Assembly (NCBI RefSeq): GCF_040115645.1
Contig: NC_089550.1
Location: 1,674,001 to 1,738,000, forward strand
Direction of reading: 5' to 3'
Length of the DNA stretch: 64,000 nucleotides
DNA from: Euwallacea fornicatus
Taxonomy: Eukaryota; Arthropoda; Insecta; Coleoptera; Curculionidae
Of this stretch, positions 12,898-24,814 are shown piece by piece; position 1 is the stretch's first letter; every line of letters starts with the position of its first letter. The notes under the pieces were generated by a model, which was given only the letters and a program-made list of their open reading frames with translations, was not told where the DNA came from and did no database searches. A program made the position numbers and the translations under genes.

Positions 12898-13850
12898 AGG
12901 TAGAAACGACTCATTGTATTAATATACTACGATATTGAATTTATCACGCATTTTTAGCACCTTCTGCTTGCTGAGGAGCTGAAGATACAAAGTTGCTACT
13001 TCAAGCAAGTAGACCAGATCTCGTGGGACCTACTGATTCACGCTTATGCTAAATTCTCTACTCGTCAAGAACCTACTTGGACCTCCTGACCTTGAGACTA
13101 CACACATCCTTCCACTGTAAGTACACCTTTCCAAAGTAAATGTAGCCTTCGTGCTCCTAAGCAGCGTTTTGTAGATTCGGGCTATCATATATTAAAATCC
13201 AATTTCGTTTTTTTTTTAAGATTGAAATAAAATTTAGAAATGACGGTTCACTGAACAGTGCAGTACACTTCCGGGAAATTAATCACTGACGCGATCTTTC
13301 AGTTCTCGAATAATCTTGTACATTTTGGGCCGAACATGTGTAGGGGGCAGAAAGATGTTTTCGATGCTTAGGCAACGGGCCTGTTTTGATAGATTCTTGA
13401 ATCCTTCGTTATCTTGGCTATTCATCAGCAGTTGCCCTCAAGATTTAGGATGGTCAGTAAATTCTTTTCTCAAATTTGCAAAATTGATAAGTTTAAAATT
13501 CGAATTTCTCGGATATTCTCGAATGTTGGTTTCTATTTATCCCAAGAACAGAGTTTTGTTCTCCTAACCATACTGCAATTACTAATAAGCTAGAGGGTTT
13601 AGCTTTCAAATAGACTGAAACATGGTTTTTCGGATGTCTTAATGAAAATTGGGATTTCGGACCACTGCTCAGCAAAATATTTTTCTGTGTGGCCACAATA
13701 CGTTGCAGCTTTCGGTATTTAAGCTGACAATAATTTTATTCAATATCAAAGAAAGATTTTGTTTAACACATAATTAACTAATCCTCCCCTTACTGAATAT
13801 TCGAATGCAGCAACCGAAACGCATTATTATACGGTCGACATATATGGTGC
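12898..13850. other. No gene recognised
   Basis: Spacer between MITE copy A and the second copy of the duplicated segment. The two overlapping frames at 13316-13567 (plus) and 13493-13696 (minus) are short and resemble no family. Confidence 0.4.
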
Positions 13851-14022
13851 ACATAAATCAATCAGGCATTATTGATTCAGGACCGTAATTGTCTCTAACC
13901 TAAGATTATGCCTAGATCCCGTTCGAGGTCTGCACACAACACGTGCATTCGAACATGCATAATGCACGTCAACGTCCTGATTTAATTACTGCAATACTAA
14001 TGAGATATTATGTAATTTAATT
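13851..14022. repeat. Duplicated non-coding segment, copy 2
   Basis: Counterpart of 11573-11785: ACATAAATCAATCAGGCAT, GTAATTGTCTC, ACACGTGCA and TACTGCAATACTAATGAG occur in the same order and orientation. A mariner insertion begins 80 bp downstream. Confidence 0.6.
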
Positions 14023-14102
14023 GCTTGCCTATCTACCTATAGGACTAAGGGCGATAACTACTTTCGGTTATATACCACATATGAGTGTATTATGTATACA
14101 TA

Positions 14103-15292
14103 TGGGGATAGTCCCAGAAATACCTGATCTAACCCGTGGATGGAAATTTTTCGTTAAAAGATTACCTGCCTTACAAAGACGTAACCTTAAAATGCTTACA
14201 TCTAAAGTTTGAGGGTGTTAAGATGATTTATATTTATTTTCGAGCTATTTTTAGTTAACGATGTTAGAGATTTTGTAAGAATGGAAAAAATTGGCTATCA
14301 ATATGTGATTCAATAGTGTCATTTGAAAGGTCTTAGTCCATCCCACATCAAAGCGGAGTTAGATTCTACTCTGAGTAATCTAGTTCTTCGTTCACAAGTG
14401 TCAAATGTCGGGCGGCAAAGTGTAAATGCGGTCACACGAGCTGCCAAGACGAACTCCGCAGCGGTCGACCCCATGACACTCCAGATCTGACCACTCCAGA
14501 AATTGTGATGAAAATTTAAAAGACTGCACTGCAGACAGGCATTTCAAAAAGTACTGTTCATCGCATTTTGACCGAAAAATTGAATATGAGAAAGTGGTGC
14601 GCAAGATGGGTGTTGTGATTACTCACAATTGAACAAAACCAACGCAGTGAGGATGTTTCAAGGGAGTGTTTGGCAAAGCGTCGCAGCAATAAAGCCGAGT
14701 TTTTGCGTCGACTCATCACCATGGATGAAACATGAGTCCATCGTTTTATACCTGAGACGAAAGAATATATAAAACAAAGGCATCAAAGGGAAGAATCGGC
14801 TGCAAAGAAGGCGAAAACCGTTCCATCTGCAGGAAACGTGATGGCGTCAGTTTTTTGAGATGCCCGTGGGATAATTTTTATTGACTATCTCCCTAAAAGA
14901 AAAACAATAAACGGAGAATATTATGTAAATTTATTGCAGCATTTGAGGGAAGAAATTTAAAAAAAGAGGGCGCATTTGGCGAAAAATAAAGTTTTGTTTT
15001 ATCAAGGCAACCACCCTATCCGCCAGATTTAGCCGCCTCAGATTATTTTCCTGCTTCCAAATTTGGAAAAATGGGTCAATGGAAAGAGGTTTATTAATAA
15101 TGAAGAAGTGGAGTCTGAGGTTGATGCCTGTTTTGCAACATTCGAAGTTTCTTACTATGAACAGAGTATAGAAGCGATAGACCGTCGCTCCGAAAAGTGT
15201 CCATTTTAAAGGAGACTATATTGAGATAACGTAATATTTTCCAATTTTTTTTCTTTATACGTAAAGTCGGGTATTTCTTTGGACTATCCTCG
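14103..15292 (+). mobile_element. mariner element, near full length but dead
   Basis: The terminal inverted repeats are TGGGGATAGTCCCAGAAATA at 14103 and, reversed from 15292, CGAGGATAGTCCAAAGAAAT. TA dinucleotides flank both ends (14101-14102, 15293-15294). The 1.19 kb length is slightly below the usual 1.3 kb of a mariner, because part of the catalytic core is deleted. It carries the transposase pseudogene at 14281-15215. The same ends occur on the shorter element at 29484-29862. Confidence 0.88.
14281..15215 (+). pseudogene. mariner transposase pseudogene
   Basis: Starts MEKIGYQYVIQ and continues, across frame changes, with GLSPSHIKAELDSTL and TGISKSTVHRILTEKLNM (paired helix-turn-helix part). 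Next come KAEFLRRLITMDET, holding the first catalytic Asp (the usual following Trp codon is a stop), and GIIFIDYLPKRKTINGEYY. Near 15000 the frame runs VLFYQG, and about 20 codons that should hold the second catalytic Asp are missing. PPYPPDLAASDYF, carrying the third Asp, follows in another frame, then RFINNEEVESEVDACF. The family cuts and pastes DNA at TA sites. Several stops, frameshifts and the core deletion make this copy inactive. Homology to SETMAR-type mariners is recognised from motifs, not from a search. Confidence 0.88.
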
Positions 15293-15294
15293 TA

Positions 15295-18200
15295 ATGACA
15301 CTACAACGTAATTGACTGCTGCAATATACAATTTTTAACCATTACCTTTCTGTGCCATTAAGCTTGACTATTCATGAACTTGAAAGATCACGAATGTATA
15401 ATCTTGATACAAATTAATAATAACAGGTTTGCGTGGAAATGTATCGTTGATCTGCGTGTTTTTTTTCGATTTGTCTTGATATATGGAGGGATCAAGGCTG
15501 TTTAACTAATAAGTAACGATGTTTGAAAGTTTATCTGTAAGACCGCTTTTCTGCAAGTTCTTGTTAAGTCTAAACCTGAGAACAAGTAATGGTTGCGAGG
15601 TATGTCTGTACGATGAGAAGTTGCCTCAATTCAACATCACGTTTCTAACAAGCGGGTTTCAAATGATGCTTCTAAAATGTCACTGGTGGAAAATTCAATA
15701 CAATTTTTAATCTCACTTTTGATTTTTTAACGTTTTAATTAAAAAAAAAATAGCCATTTTGATGTGACGTTATTTTTGCGAATGATATAAAATTCTAGTC
15801 GATTTTTGCAATTGCAAGTCATCAGCCCCTTTGGAGTCTGAACCTTAATTACACCACGGTTACGACTTTGCCAGAAAAATATATCATCCTAAAACAAAGT
15901 AAACGCTTCCACCCTGTAAACTAGGCCCCGTTCTCTGAAAGGGGTTTTATCTCAGTCCCATTCAAGTAGCGACTTTGAAACCGTCTACACTTCTTTAAAA
16001 GTCGTTTTCTTGATATACTGTTGTTGGCACAGCACTTCCCGTCGAAATTATTTTCCCCCGAAACTCACTTTCTAATATAAAAGAAAACTTTTAACAACTT
16101 TCGAAATAAAGCAATCCCGCTTGATTTGTATCTTATTAATTACGACTTCGGGAGTTTCAGCGTTCGAGTGGAGTCGATAACTTATTCCCTTGAGATATAA
16201 TTGCATTTTTTGTTGATTTTACCGAAATTATCGCTGTCCTTTGAGTTGTTTTTTTGAGGAGGGGTCTAAAATTCAATTTCATGCACTCTAGCCAACCCCA
16301 AGAATCGAATTTTCGATCATCATTGAGTGGTGTTCGGCATTTACCTGTGACAAACAAGAATTTGATTAGAGCAGGTTAAATGCGCCTAAATTGCTTTATT
16401 GTACGCATTTTTAGTTGAAAACAGTTTGAATGTTTTCCCAAGTTACTGGGAAACCAGGGAGAGGCTTCTCATTAGTCTAGCAATTTGCTCTGCCAGATTA
16501 TTCCTGAATAAAAAGAGGCGGAACGAAGGCAAATAGGCCATTACCTATGACAATAGAAAATCCGTCTTTCGTTATTTGAACTCCATCCGCACAGTGTTTG
16601 TTATCCAGAAATAGGAATATACCTGGTTTCTGTATCGGAACTTTGAAAATAGGTTTGTGCTCTTTTGTGTCCTGGAGTCGGCAGCAGCATAAATACTAAC
16701 GAGGATCGTCTGGATAATGTAAAAAGATATCATTGCCTTTAAAAATGAGGAGATTTTTATATTTGATATTTCGTATTTCGCTTATTGTGCGGACGTATCC
16801 ATGGAACGGATCAAAGTAACTAAAGCACAAGCATTCGTCGAGCTACTTCAATTTCCAGCAGCATAATAAGATGCGAAATATAATGCATAATATCCCGTCC
16901 TTAGAGACGTTGCTAGACGAGCCAGAACTCTTAAAGCATTGACTTTAAAATACGTATATCGGTAATCTATTTATGAGATTGCCAGTCATGTTTCCATAAT
17001 TCAAGCTGAGCACAGATTTCCGCCTATACAATCAAATTTAGAGATTTCGGAAGTTACAGGCACAACTGAAAGAAAACAGGCATCGCCAATTTTAGTCCTA
17101 TGGGTACATCATTAAAGCTCAGGCGATGACGGCGAAATGTACGAAGAATGCAAAACAATGCAATATTTGGACTATAATTACCAAATTGTATAAATCAGCT
17201 TAAAGAAACTTTCAAGGTATTTAAGAGCTTTTAGCTTCTTTCCTAACTGACAAATGTTGATATTTGAAGGCAGCATTCCAGAATTAAAAAAGCTCAGAAA
17301 AAAATTCTTGAAAACGGTTAGAAATTTCCATCCTCAATGCCAGATACTAGAACTTTCTACGAGAACCTTCAAAATCACCTGCGTCCAACAAAATTAAACC
17401 CTTTTCGTGGATGTTATTAGGTCGAGTCCTCCGCAGCTGATGCAAATCAAAAGCAGAGAAGAAAAGGAGACCCAGTTGGTACCAGTGTACCTGTCAATGC
17501 TTCTTTCTCTCCCCAATGAATCTACGCGCAATAATTACCAGCTGCGAATGAATACCAGTTTATCAAGCGATAGTCGCCGGCAGTACCAACTCTAGCATTA
17601 ATTGCGTACTAATTTTGCCTCCTCAGCTGAGGTCGGCCATAAAATGGGACCGCTTTTCAGTACTTAATGGTCAGTTAAATATGTTTGATGGTACGTACCG
17701 AACGTGACCGAGCAGGAGTGCGATCGCCCTGCCGATAAACGTAAAAAGAGACGAAGAGTCGGGATTTAAGATGCTTCTAAACACGGTCTCACTGCCGGCC
17801 CATATGCACCACCTCGGTACCGCGCCGCCTTATCTTGATGGTACCAGGACCATCACTCACTTTGGTGCTTTGGAAGTCTATATTATTACGGCCGTTGGCG
17901 CTGTTTAACTGCGTTATAAGTTTCAAGATCAGGCGACTATCAGCATAACAAACATATAACTCAGGGGAGTTTTTCGTGGGATGGAGTTATAAATGGCAAA
18001 AGATAGGACATAAGAAATACAAAATATCCCCATCTGCGATATTTCATCCTTTTTATGGACGCGGGAACGCCATTGGTGGACGTCGAATTTGAGATACAGT
18101 CAGATAATAGTGGAAAATGACATCAAACAAAACGGCCTGTTGGTGGAGAGTCGACGATGGTCTTATCGGGGTTGGAAACTTGAAGGGATGTTTCCGGTAA

Positions 18201-18588
18201 AAAATAACAGGGCGGACATCTTTCGAGCTCTGAATGGGGACTAAATTTGAGTTTTGAATCCGGGGAAATTCAATGGGAATGGAACGAAGAAATAAACTTT
18301 CCAGTCTTTCTGTTAAACGTATCTATGACAAGAGGGATGATATGATGGAGTTTATGAAAGTGTTGCGATGATAGCAGTATTATTCGAGTTCATTGGCAGT
18401 AAACATCTATCGCCATCAAAAACGAATGGAAAATAATTTATTTAGAGCATTTTTATGCGTATATTTTGTTACTCGTATTTTAAGATTCTATAAGACCGTT
18501 TATTTTATTAAAAACGGCCCTTCTATATGTATCCATCAATTCGACATATAGGTTATAACGTATCATCATTGAGATATTTGAGGAGGTA
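15295..18588. other. No gene recognised
   Basis: Only short frames. A reverse CAGGGTGGAAG-type end lies at about 15905 without a partner. The block at 17690-17900 is relatively GC-rich, with repeated GGTAC words, but has no supportable frame. Confidence 0.4.
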
Positions 18589-18590
18589 TA

Positions 18591-18922
18591 GTACTCTGCA
18601 AAATAATAAAAAAATGTTAATAGACCGTGGTCAAAACGCTCTATTTTCAACATACAGTGTGGCCACATTTTACTTTCTTTCTCGTATTTAGTGTTTTTCT
18701 CACGTATGCCTCGAGTTAAATTTATGAAATTTTGTATACCTATTTTTTATTACTATTACTATTAATCATATATCGTAAAATAAAATAAACCTAAACGAAA
18801 ACAAAATTATTGAAACTGTCGAAAAAGTGTTTAAAAAATTGTCAAATTTTGCCACCCTGTATATCGAAAATGGCGAATTTCGATAATGAATTTTTTAGGT
18901 TCTCTATTATTTTGCAGAGTAC
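18591..18922. mobile_element. 332-bp foldback element
   Basis: The outer inverted ends are GTACTCTGCAAAATAATA at 18591 and its exact reverse complement ending at 18922, with TA on both sides (18589-18590, 18923-18924). Inverted similarity continues inward through a TCAAAACGCTCTATTTTCAA-like block to a second pair: CAGTGTGGCCACATTTT at 18655 and, reversed, CAGGGTGGCAAAATTT ending at 18859, again with TA on each outer side. The inner pair could be a separate 205-bp insertion or simply part of a long palindrome. There is no coding content. Confidence 0.72.
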
Positions 18923-18924
18923 TA

Positions 18925-20450
18925 TCGCTGCCTGAAATATTTTCATGCTGCTATGCAATATCGAAATATTTCTGAAAACTGGAACGAACGTATTATGCAC
19001 ATGATTGAATCACCACTATGAACAGTGTTAATTATTTTTGGGAATCTAGACATATCGAGATATCCTTAGGTTTTTAAAAATTTCACTAAGCATTAAAAGC
19101 GTTTACTCTGGCTCCATGTATTTTTAATAGATCGTGACTACTTCGTGACACTTCAATATGAAATTTTGCTTCGCCATTGTGTCAACAAACCCATAAACCA
19201 ATTTCAACCGCAAAATAATCTCTAAATAGTTTTAACAATAATGATAACAATTAATCAACAAGTGCAGATAAACTGTCGTGCCCCAGTGCACAGTGGCCAA
19301 TTTTCCAGATCAAAGCATTCCGGCCATAACGCTTGTGTTTTATAGTTTTTACGTTACGCAAAAACAACGAAAACCCCGGCATAGCGCTCTGTAATTATGT
19401 TTAATAAAATAGTTCACTTTTAATAAAATTTATCGTGTGCATTATTTTATTATCGTCGTAAATAATTAACAGGAAATTAGAGCCATTATTTACTAGTGCC
19501 GCAATTGCGCACATGATTTTATCAGTAAGTTGTCCTTTCAGCTTCTAATTTTGATTATTCTGAGTCATGCTTTATGCATAAAGGCGATAATTCATAACAA
19601 AAATCCTTGAAGTTTTTCGAGATTTATGCGATTTTTTGTTCACTCACAAATTACGAATCAAGCTTAATTAACCTCCTAAGTAGCCTTCTTCGACCCACTC
19701 ATAATAATATCTCATTGGAAATAATAATATGTACTCAGAATTGGAATTATCCTCATAAAGCAATAAATTATTCAAACTGGGGCGAATATTGGATATCCAG
19801 AAATAAAATTTCCGGGCATATGGTGTCAGTTTTGGTAATACAATTTGCATTAAACAATTTGCAATTTGGACTGAAAATTAATTTTATTTCGAAGCATGCC
19901 CGATAACTTGGTAACGATATTAGAGAACTGTGTAATAATAAAAAATGCATCAAATAAAATTTGAAACAAATAAATGTGTGATGTGTAGTTGGAATAGAGA
20001 ATTGTTACATTTCAATCTGGGAAATATGGGAATTTTATATTAGATTTGAAGCTAAAAAGTCAAAGAAAATTGCATAAAAAAGTGGAAAATTGCATAAAGA
20101 AAATAATTTCCTTTAGAACTAAAAATTCTGAATTGGCACAGTAATATTCCCAGGGTTTTTTTGTTTACCTGCCCAAGTTTTATTGAAGTAGATATACCTT
20201 ACAAAGGAAAATAGGAAATTGTCTTAATGAAGAATGGAGGAGAAATATTCGGAATCGTATATAATTGCCCCAGATATTGTTTTAGCAGATTTCATGGTGA
20301 AGAAATAGAATGATTTGAAAAGTGTGTTTCACTCAAATGATTTGAGTTACCCTTCTACGAGAGCAGGAAATCGAGAAGGCAGCAAGAAAATATTTGATTA
20401 ATTTCAACTTGAAAGAAGTAGAAAGCCGGTTAAATTGAGAATGATCTCAG
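18925..20450. other. No gene recognised
   Basis: Strongly AT-rich. The frame at 19607-19906 (99 codons) has low-complexity composition and overlaps equally long antisense frames, so it is treated as chance. Confidence 0.4.
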
Positions 20451-20454
20451 AATA

Positions 20455-20710
20455 TCTTACGAAGGGCAGATCATTACCCTACAGCAGAGACAACAATGGT
20501 CCTAACATCTAGTCCTGCAGAATCGTCACACCGTACCGACTACTGCCTGCAGACCCTCTACCAATCGTCACCGTTTGACTGTGACTCATCAAATATAATC
20601 TAAACTTCTGCAGGACAGACTCTTGGATTCCATAGTAGACCCTTGAAGTCCGGCAACATCTGATGGATTCACACAGTCGAAAGCCTCAGGTCAGTCGCAG
20701 ATGACGACCT
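20455..20710 (-). pseudogene. Non-LTR retrotransposon reverse transcriptase scrap
   Basis: Read on the minus strand, 20708-20660 gives VVICD, a stop, then PEAFDCVN. This matches motif A of non-LTR reverse transcriptases (D-L-x-K-A-F-D-x-V-N). Further on, 20590-20455 gives LMSHSQTVTIGRGSAGSS and, after a gap, GVTILQD, a stop, MLGPLLSLL, a stop and GNDLPF. This corresponds to the G-V-P-Q-G-S-x-L-G-P-L-L-F block and the N-D-L-P that follows it. The order and spacing suit a CR1/Jockey-type enzyme, which copies its own RNA at a nicked target. At least three stops and a frame change make it dead, and no endonuclease or 3' end was found attached. Confidence 0.72.
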
Positions 20711-21023
20711 GAAGCCGTAGACTCTCAGGAGTTAAGACCAACGTAAATATTCTCAAGGAAAAGAGAAAATAGTATCGTCGGTAATTTTAAAAGCTTGAAA
20801 AGTATACTGGGGGTCACCCATCAGGCCATAACGTGAACTAGCCTTTATTACATCTTTGTTAAGCTTCGCAAGAGTGCAACGAAACATGAATTTGAAGGTG
20901 CATCCACCAGCCACCCTTAGAGTCAAACACATAGTAAAACGTCGCCGCTCATCAGGTACCTGGACGTTTACGACACCGTCGGGCGATGGTCAATCAAAGC
21001 AATAGAATCATATGACTGCATAT

Positions 21024-21260
21024 GCTAAAAAAGGATAAAGATATATTTGACTGTCTAAATATAAGTCGATTTTTTACACGGTTGCCGCTTAATTTGTTGA
21101 CATTTTAGTTCAATTTGTTCTTTTGAGCACTAAAATGGCGTCCATGGTTATTTATTATTATTGATACAATGCTCAAATTACATATTAATTTTGAAAAGAT
21201 GCGGCATCACTGCTGATATAAAGCCTGTAAAGTGCATAGAAAGTTACGTGATTTGAACCA
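21024..21260. mobile_element. TGGTTCAAATCACG MITE, copy B (left-truncated)
   Basis: Begins within the family at GCTAAAAAAGGATAAAGATA, equivalent to 12590 of copy A. It continues with GGTTGCCGCTTAATTTGTTG and GATGCGGCATCACTGCTGAT, both shared with copy C. The right end, reversed, is TGGTTCAAATCACGTAACTT followed by TA (21261-21262). About 90-100 bp of the left end is absent. Confidence 0.68.
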
Positions 21261-21336
21261 TAAACAAATGAATTACGATAAACGACGATGCGAACTTTTT
21301 TATTACGTCGTTAATCAGCGGCGATGTTCAATTCTT

Positions 21337-21420
21337 GGCGAGGTGAATGGCGAGGGGATTGGCGAGGGGAACATTGAGGGGGATGGCGAGGGGAACGTTG
21401 AGGTGTCCGGCGAGGTATGA
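21337..21420 (+). repeat. 12-bp minisatellite, seven units
   Basis: Seven consecutive 12-mers of the form GGCGAGGGGAAC with variants (GGCGAGGTGAAT, GGCGAGGGGATT, ATTGAGGGGGAT, GTTGAGGTGTCC, GGCGAGGTATGA). The period is a multiple of three, so the overlapping 62-codon frame at 21232-21420 ends in a Gly-Glu-rich repeat. That frame begins inside MITE copy B and is not a credible gene. Confidence 0.85.
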
Positions 21421-21422
21421 TG

Positions 21423-24400
21423 CTTCAGTATATTTTTACCCTCAGGTATGAACGCCGCTCTTTCTACGAATCAGATTATTGAGTAAGTGAAGAAGACTCC
21501 TCCCGGGAAATTAGATCAAAATGACGTTTGTTTGCTCATATCGCACATAGCTGGACTGTGTTGCCTGAGCCATTCTGACGTCATTCCTATGGAAATTTTC
21601 CCTTCCCAAATTCAAGACCGTGGATCCCACCAAAAGTGGTTTTGAGGTAACTTCACTCAGTGAAGGGCATGCATAATAACTCTTGTTTTAACTAGTTCTG
21701 AACGAACATCAAGAGAACGTCGAAATTAAGTTCTACGTTTGTTCGAGTGATTTTCTCATTTTGGAGAACAATTCTTTCGGCACCTTTCGCTGGCCGCAGC
21801 CATCGATATAAAGCTTAATAATTTTGAAGATTTTTATACTGAACTTTTGTCTAACACTTATGTAGATGAGCTTGATGAGGGGGAATTACAGTGTGAAAAT
21901 ACGAACCATTGCTGTTTTTCTTCTTTGGGTCAATAAATCATTCGAACCTTTACTTCCGTTATTCCTGGAAGATAGAAGGGAGAATTTTATCGCTAAGGGA
22001 AAAAGCTTAAGTATCTCGATCATAAAAAAACTGCCACCAATCATTATTTTATATCAAAAAGGTAAAAATGTGGGCTATCTATAAGGTTCGGTGGTCAGCC
22101 GCGTATATTGGCTATCGATCAGTAGAAAGCTGTTTGAGTGATGGGTTAGGGCCGTTCCCCAGATAGCTTTCGGCGGTTTTACGACAAAACTTTTTTACGC
22201 TTCTGCCTGATCCGATGAAATATGGCGGCATTAGTAAATTATGTGTGTAAAAATCAACAATGGCCCGGACTAGTTTAAAAAATGATCTCAATTTATTTAT
22301 TGAAATAAAACGTCCTCGGATATCGTTTTGCTGTTTCTGCTAGATTTTCCTATTGTGGCCGGTGAAATATAGATATCCACAGTTGACGGGGTATTCGTTT
22401 GTTCGCTGGAATTTATGGCGTTAAATCACTTGTCGATAGACAATTTCGGCGAATAAAAGTTGCGTTTTCAACTCTTCTGACACAATAATAGAAAACAAAT
22501 AGTCTGCCATTTAATACGATGATAAAAGGCGCATTAGGCCACCATCGCTGACAGTGAAAAAGGACGAAGTGACAAACTGTTCTATAACTTTATAATAGAT
22601 GATGTTTCTAAACAATGTTTAGCAGCAACTCACAAAAACCATCACGGGTATTTCCAAACGGGTCTCTCCATAGACACAAACGCGGCCTCGACTTATTTAA
22701 TTCCTCGTTATAGTTTATTTTTATCTGTTATATTTGTGAATTCTAACAATAATTGGCCACGCCGCGTTCATTTAAATATTTTTACATAAATATTTCGGCG
22801 GCATATTTAAAATGGGGCGTCATTTTTTAATTGGCGTTTCGACTATAGGCCTCGTAATATCGTTACGGCTAATGGAATGTGCGTACGTTCAGCCGGTTTC
22901 GACATTCCTGAAATGCATTAACTACATTATATTTTCGTTCCCTGAAATGAATTTTTGAACGAAATCATGGAAGGAAGTATTAATTCAAAAAAAAATTTCG
23001 GTAAGTGTATCTCCTGGTTCCACGCGAATACTAGTTCCTCTAGATTCACAAAGAGGGCCCCCTCGGGAGTAATCGACCACTGTGGGAAATTCTTTGGGAG
23101 TATGTAGTGTCTTAAATCAGGTTGTTTCTTTGAGAGAAGTCTAGCAGAACAAGAAAATGTGAAGCTTCGGAGAAAATTAGAAGTAGAAAGCACAAAGCTT
23201 GGAAGGATTCTTGTCCTGAAGCACATTGGCATGGATTTAATCCTTTCGGGAGTGCACTTAACGACCTCACTGGAGACGCAATTTTATCATTGGCTTAGAA
23301 CAATTGGAAATATCGAAACTTCTAAATCTCTGGCCGCATTCGTACGAGCCACTTAACATAATGAAAAATACGGAACCGTTGCCAACTCTGGCAAAGTTTA
23401 TGCCCTTAATATCAATATATCGCAGACGATTTTCCAGATAGAGCGCATTCCCACGGCCGGTAAATTTTTACGAATTGATTACGTACGAATCGCAGGTGTT
23501 CTAATACGCGAATCCACTCGGATCGAGAGAAAAACTAGTCGAGCTCGGGTTTCGCGGTTTATGGACATCGTAAAAGGCGAAATGATTGCGTATATCTGAG
23601 GCAAATTGGAATTTAAACCGCAATCTTTGGATTTTTAAAGACGTTTTCAATTAGCGTGGTTATGTCGGAATATTAATTTTGCGAGCTAACGAAGTCGGAA
23701 TGCTCATTCGAGGAATGGTAAACAATCGGCTTTATGGACGGCGTCAATAGATTTGCATAAGAAGAAACGTTCAATTGGTTGTTACCTGAAACTCAGACAA
23801 ACCGGAAATATAAGCCAAACCGAGGAGAACTCAACTAAAAGTAACCGTCCTCCATTGCGACCTTAAGTCAATTATTGTGGCCCACCCAATGTGAGGCATA
23901 AGGTGCACTATACAGGCCATCCCCCAGGCAGCCGGCCGACCACCTCTGCAAATGTGATACCGTTCTTGGAGAGGGGGCCTTTCTGTCATGAGGGAGAATA
24001 CGTTTTTGTTTTTTGCCATGGACGCCCAGAAATCGGAAAAACCTCGCCAGAATGTTAAATTCTAATAACGGATATCTGGCGCTCACATTTAAGGAATAAA
24101 TTATTGACTTGGACTAATGGAGATAATTAGAGAATAACATTTCAGGTTGATATTATGGTGAAGTCTGGTTAATGCTCTTAAATTAAAAACTGAAATAACA
24201 AATATGTTTACAAGGCAATATGATGTCACTTTTTTAATTTTATTATAACGCATAACACATTCGTGGATGAGCGTATGTGGACGTTTTCGTCATTGAGGAG
24301 TGGAAGCCGCCTAAAAATAATTATGAGAAAATAAAATGTATAAGGGCATCTTGAGCCTCAATTAGAGCCCCAGAAAAGCCTAATTAGTTTTAATTTACTT

Positions 24401-24624
24401 TTCGTTATTGAAATTTTATCAAATTTCGTTTAAGAATGGTTGTAATTAATCATTCCGTAGACGTGTTAATAGTGTTAAGAAAGCGTAAACGAAATTACTT
24501 TTATACTTTTTGACCTCTACGCAACCAAAAATCGCGCATGACATTCAAATGTAAGATCTAGTGATAGGGAGACCTAATGGTCATTTAATCACTTCAATGT
24601 GTGGGATTTAAAAATGCTGAAATA
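21423..24624. other. No gene recognised
   Basis: Only frames of 101 codons or fewer, most paired with equally long antisense frames. The 22700-22880 and 23450-23580 blocks look like unique sequence with many TAAT/TTTA words. No transposon ends could be supported. Confidence 0.4.
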
Positions 24625-24626
24625 TA

Positions 24627-24812
24627 CAAGGTGTCTCATTTGAAATAAGAAAGTTGCCAATACCTTCCGGTGTAACCGGACGTAGTAAAATCAGTGAAGT
24701 CCCACCACATAATGCGTTTCATCAAACCAAGCAATTTGTCCCTAAAGCATGTTCGAGCATCTCTCAGCCTAACGGAGATATCGCCTTGTCATAGAGTTAC
24801 TGAAGCACCCTG
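24627..24812. mobile_element. Short TA-flanked MITE-like element
   Basis: The left end CAAGGTGTCTCATTTGAAAT and the reversed right end CAGGGTGCTTCAGTAACTC share a CARGGTG core, with TA outside each (24625-24626, 24813-24814). Its ATTTGAAATAA word recurs in the central hairpin of the 236-1521 foldback. At 186 bp it has no coding potential. Confidence 0.5.
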
Positions 24813-24814
24813 TA

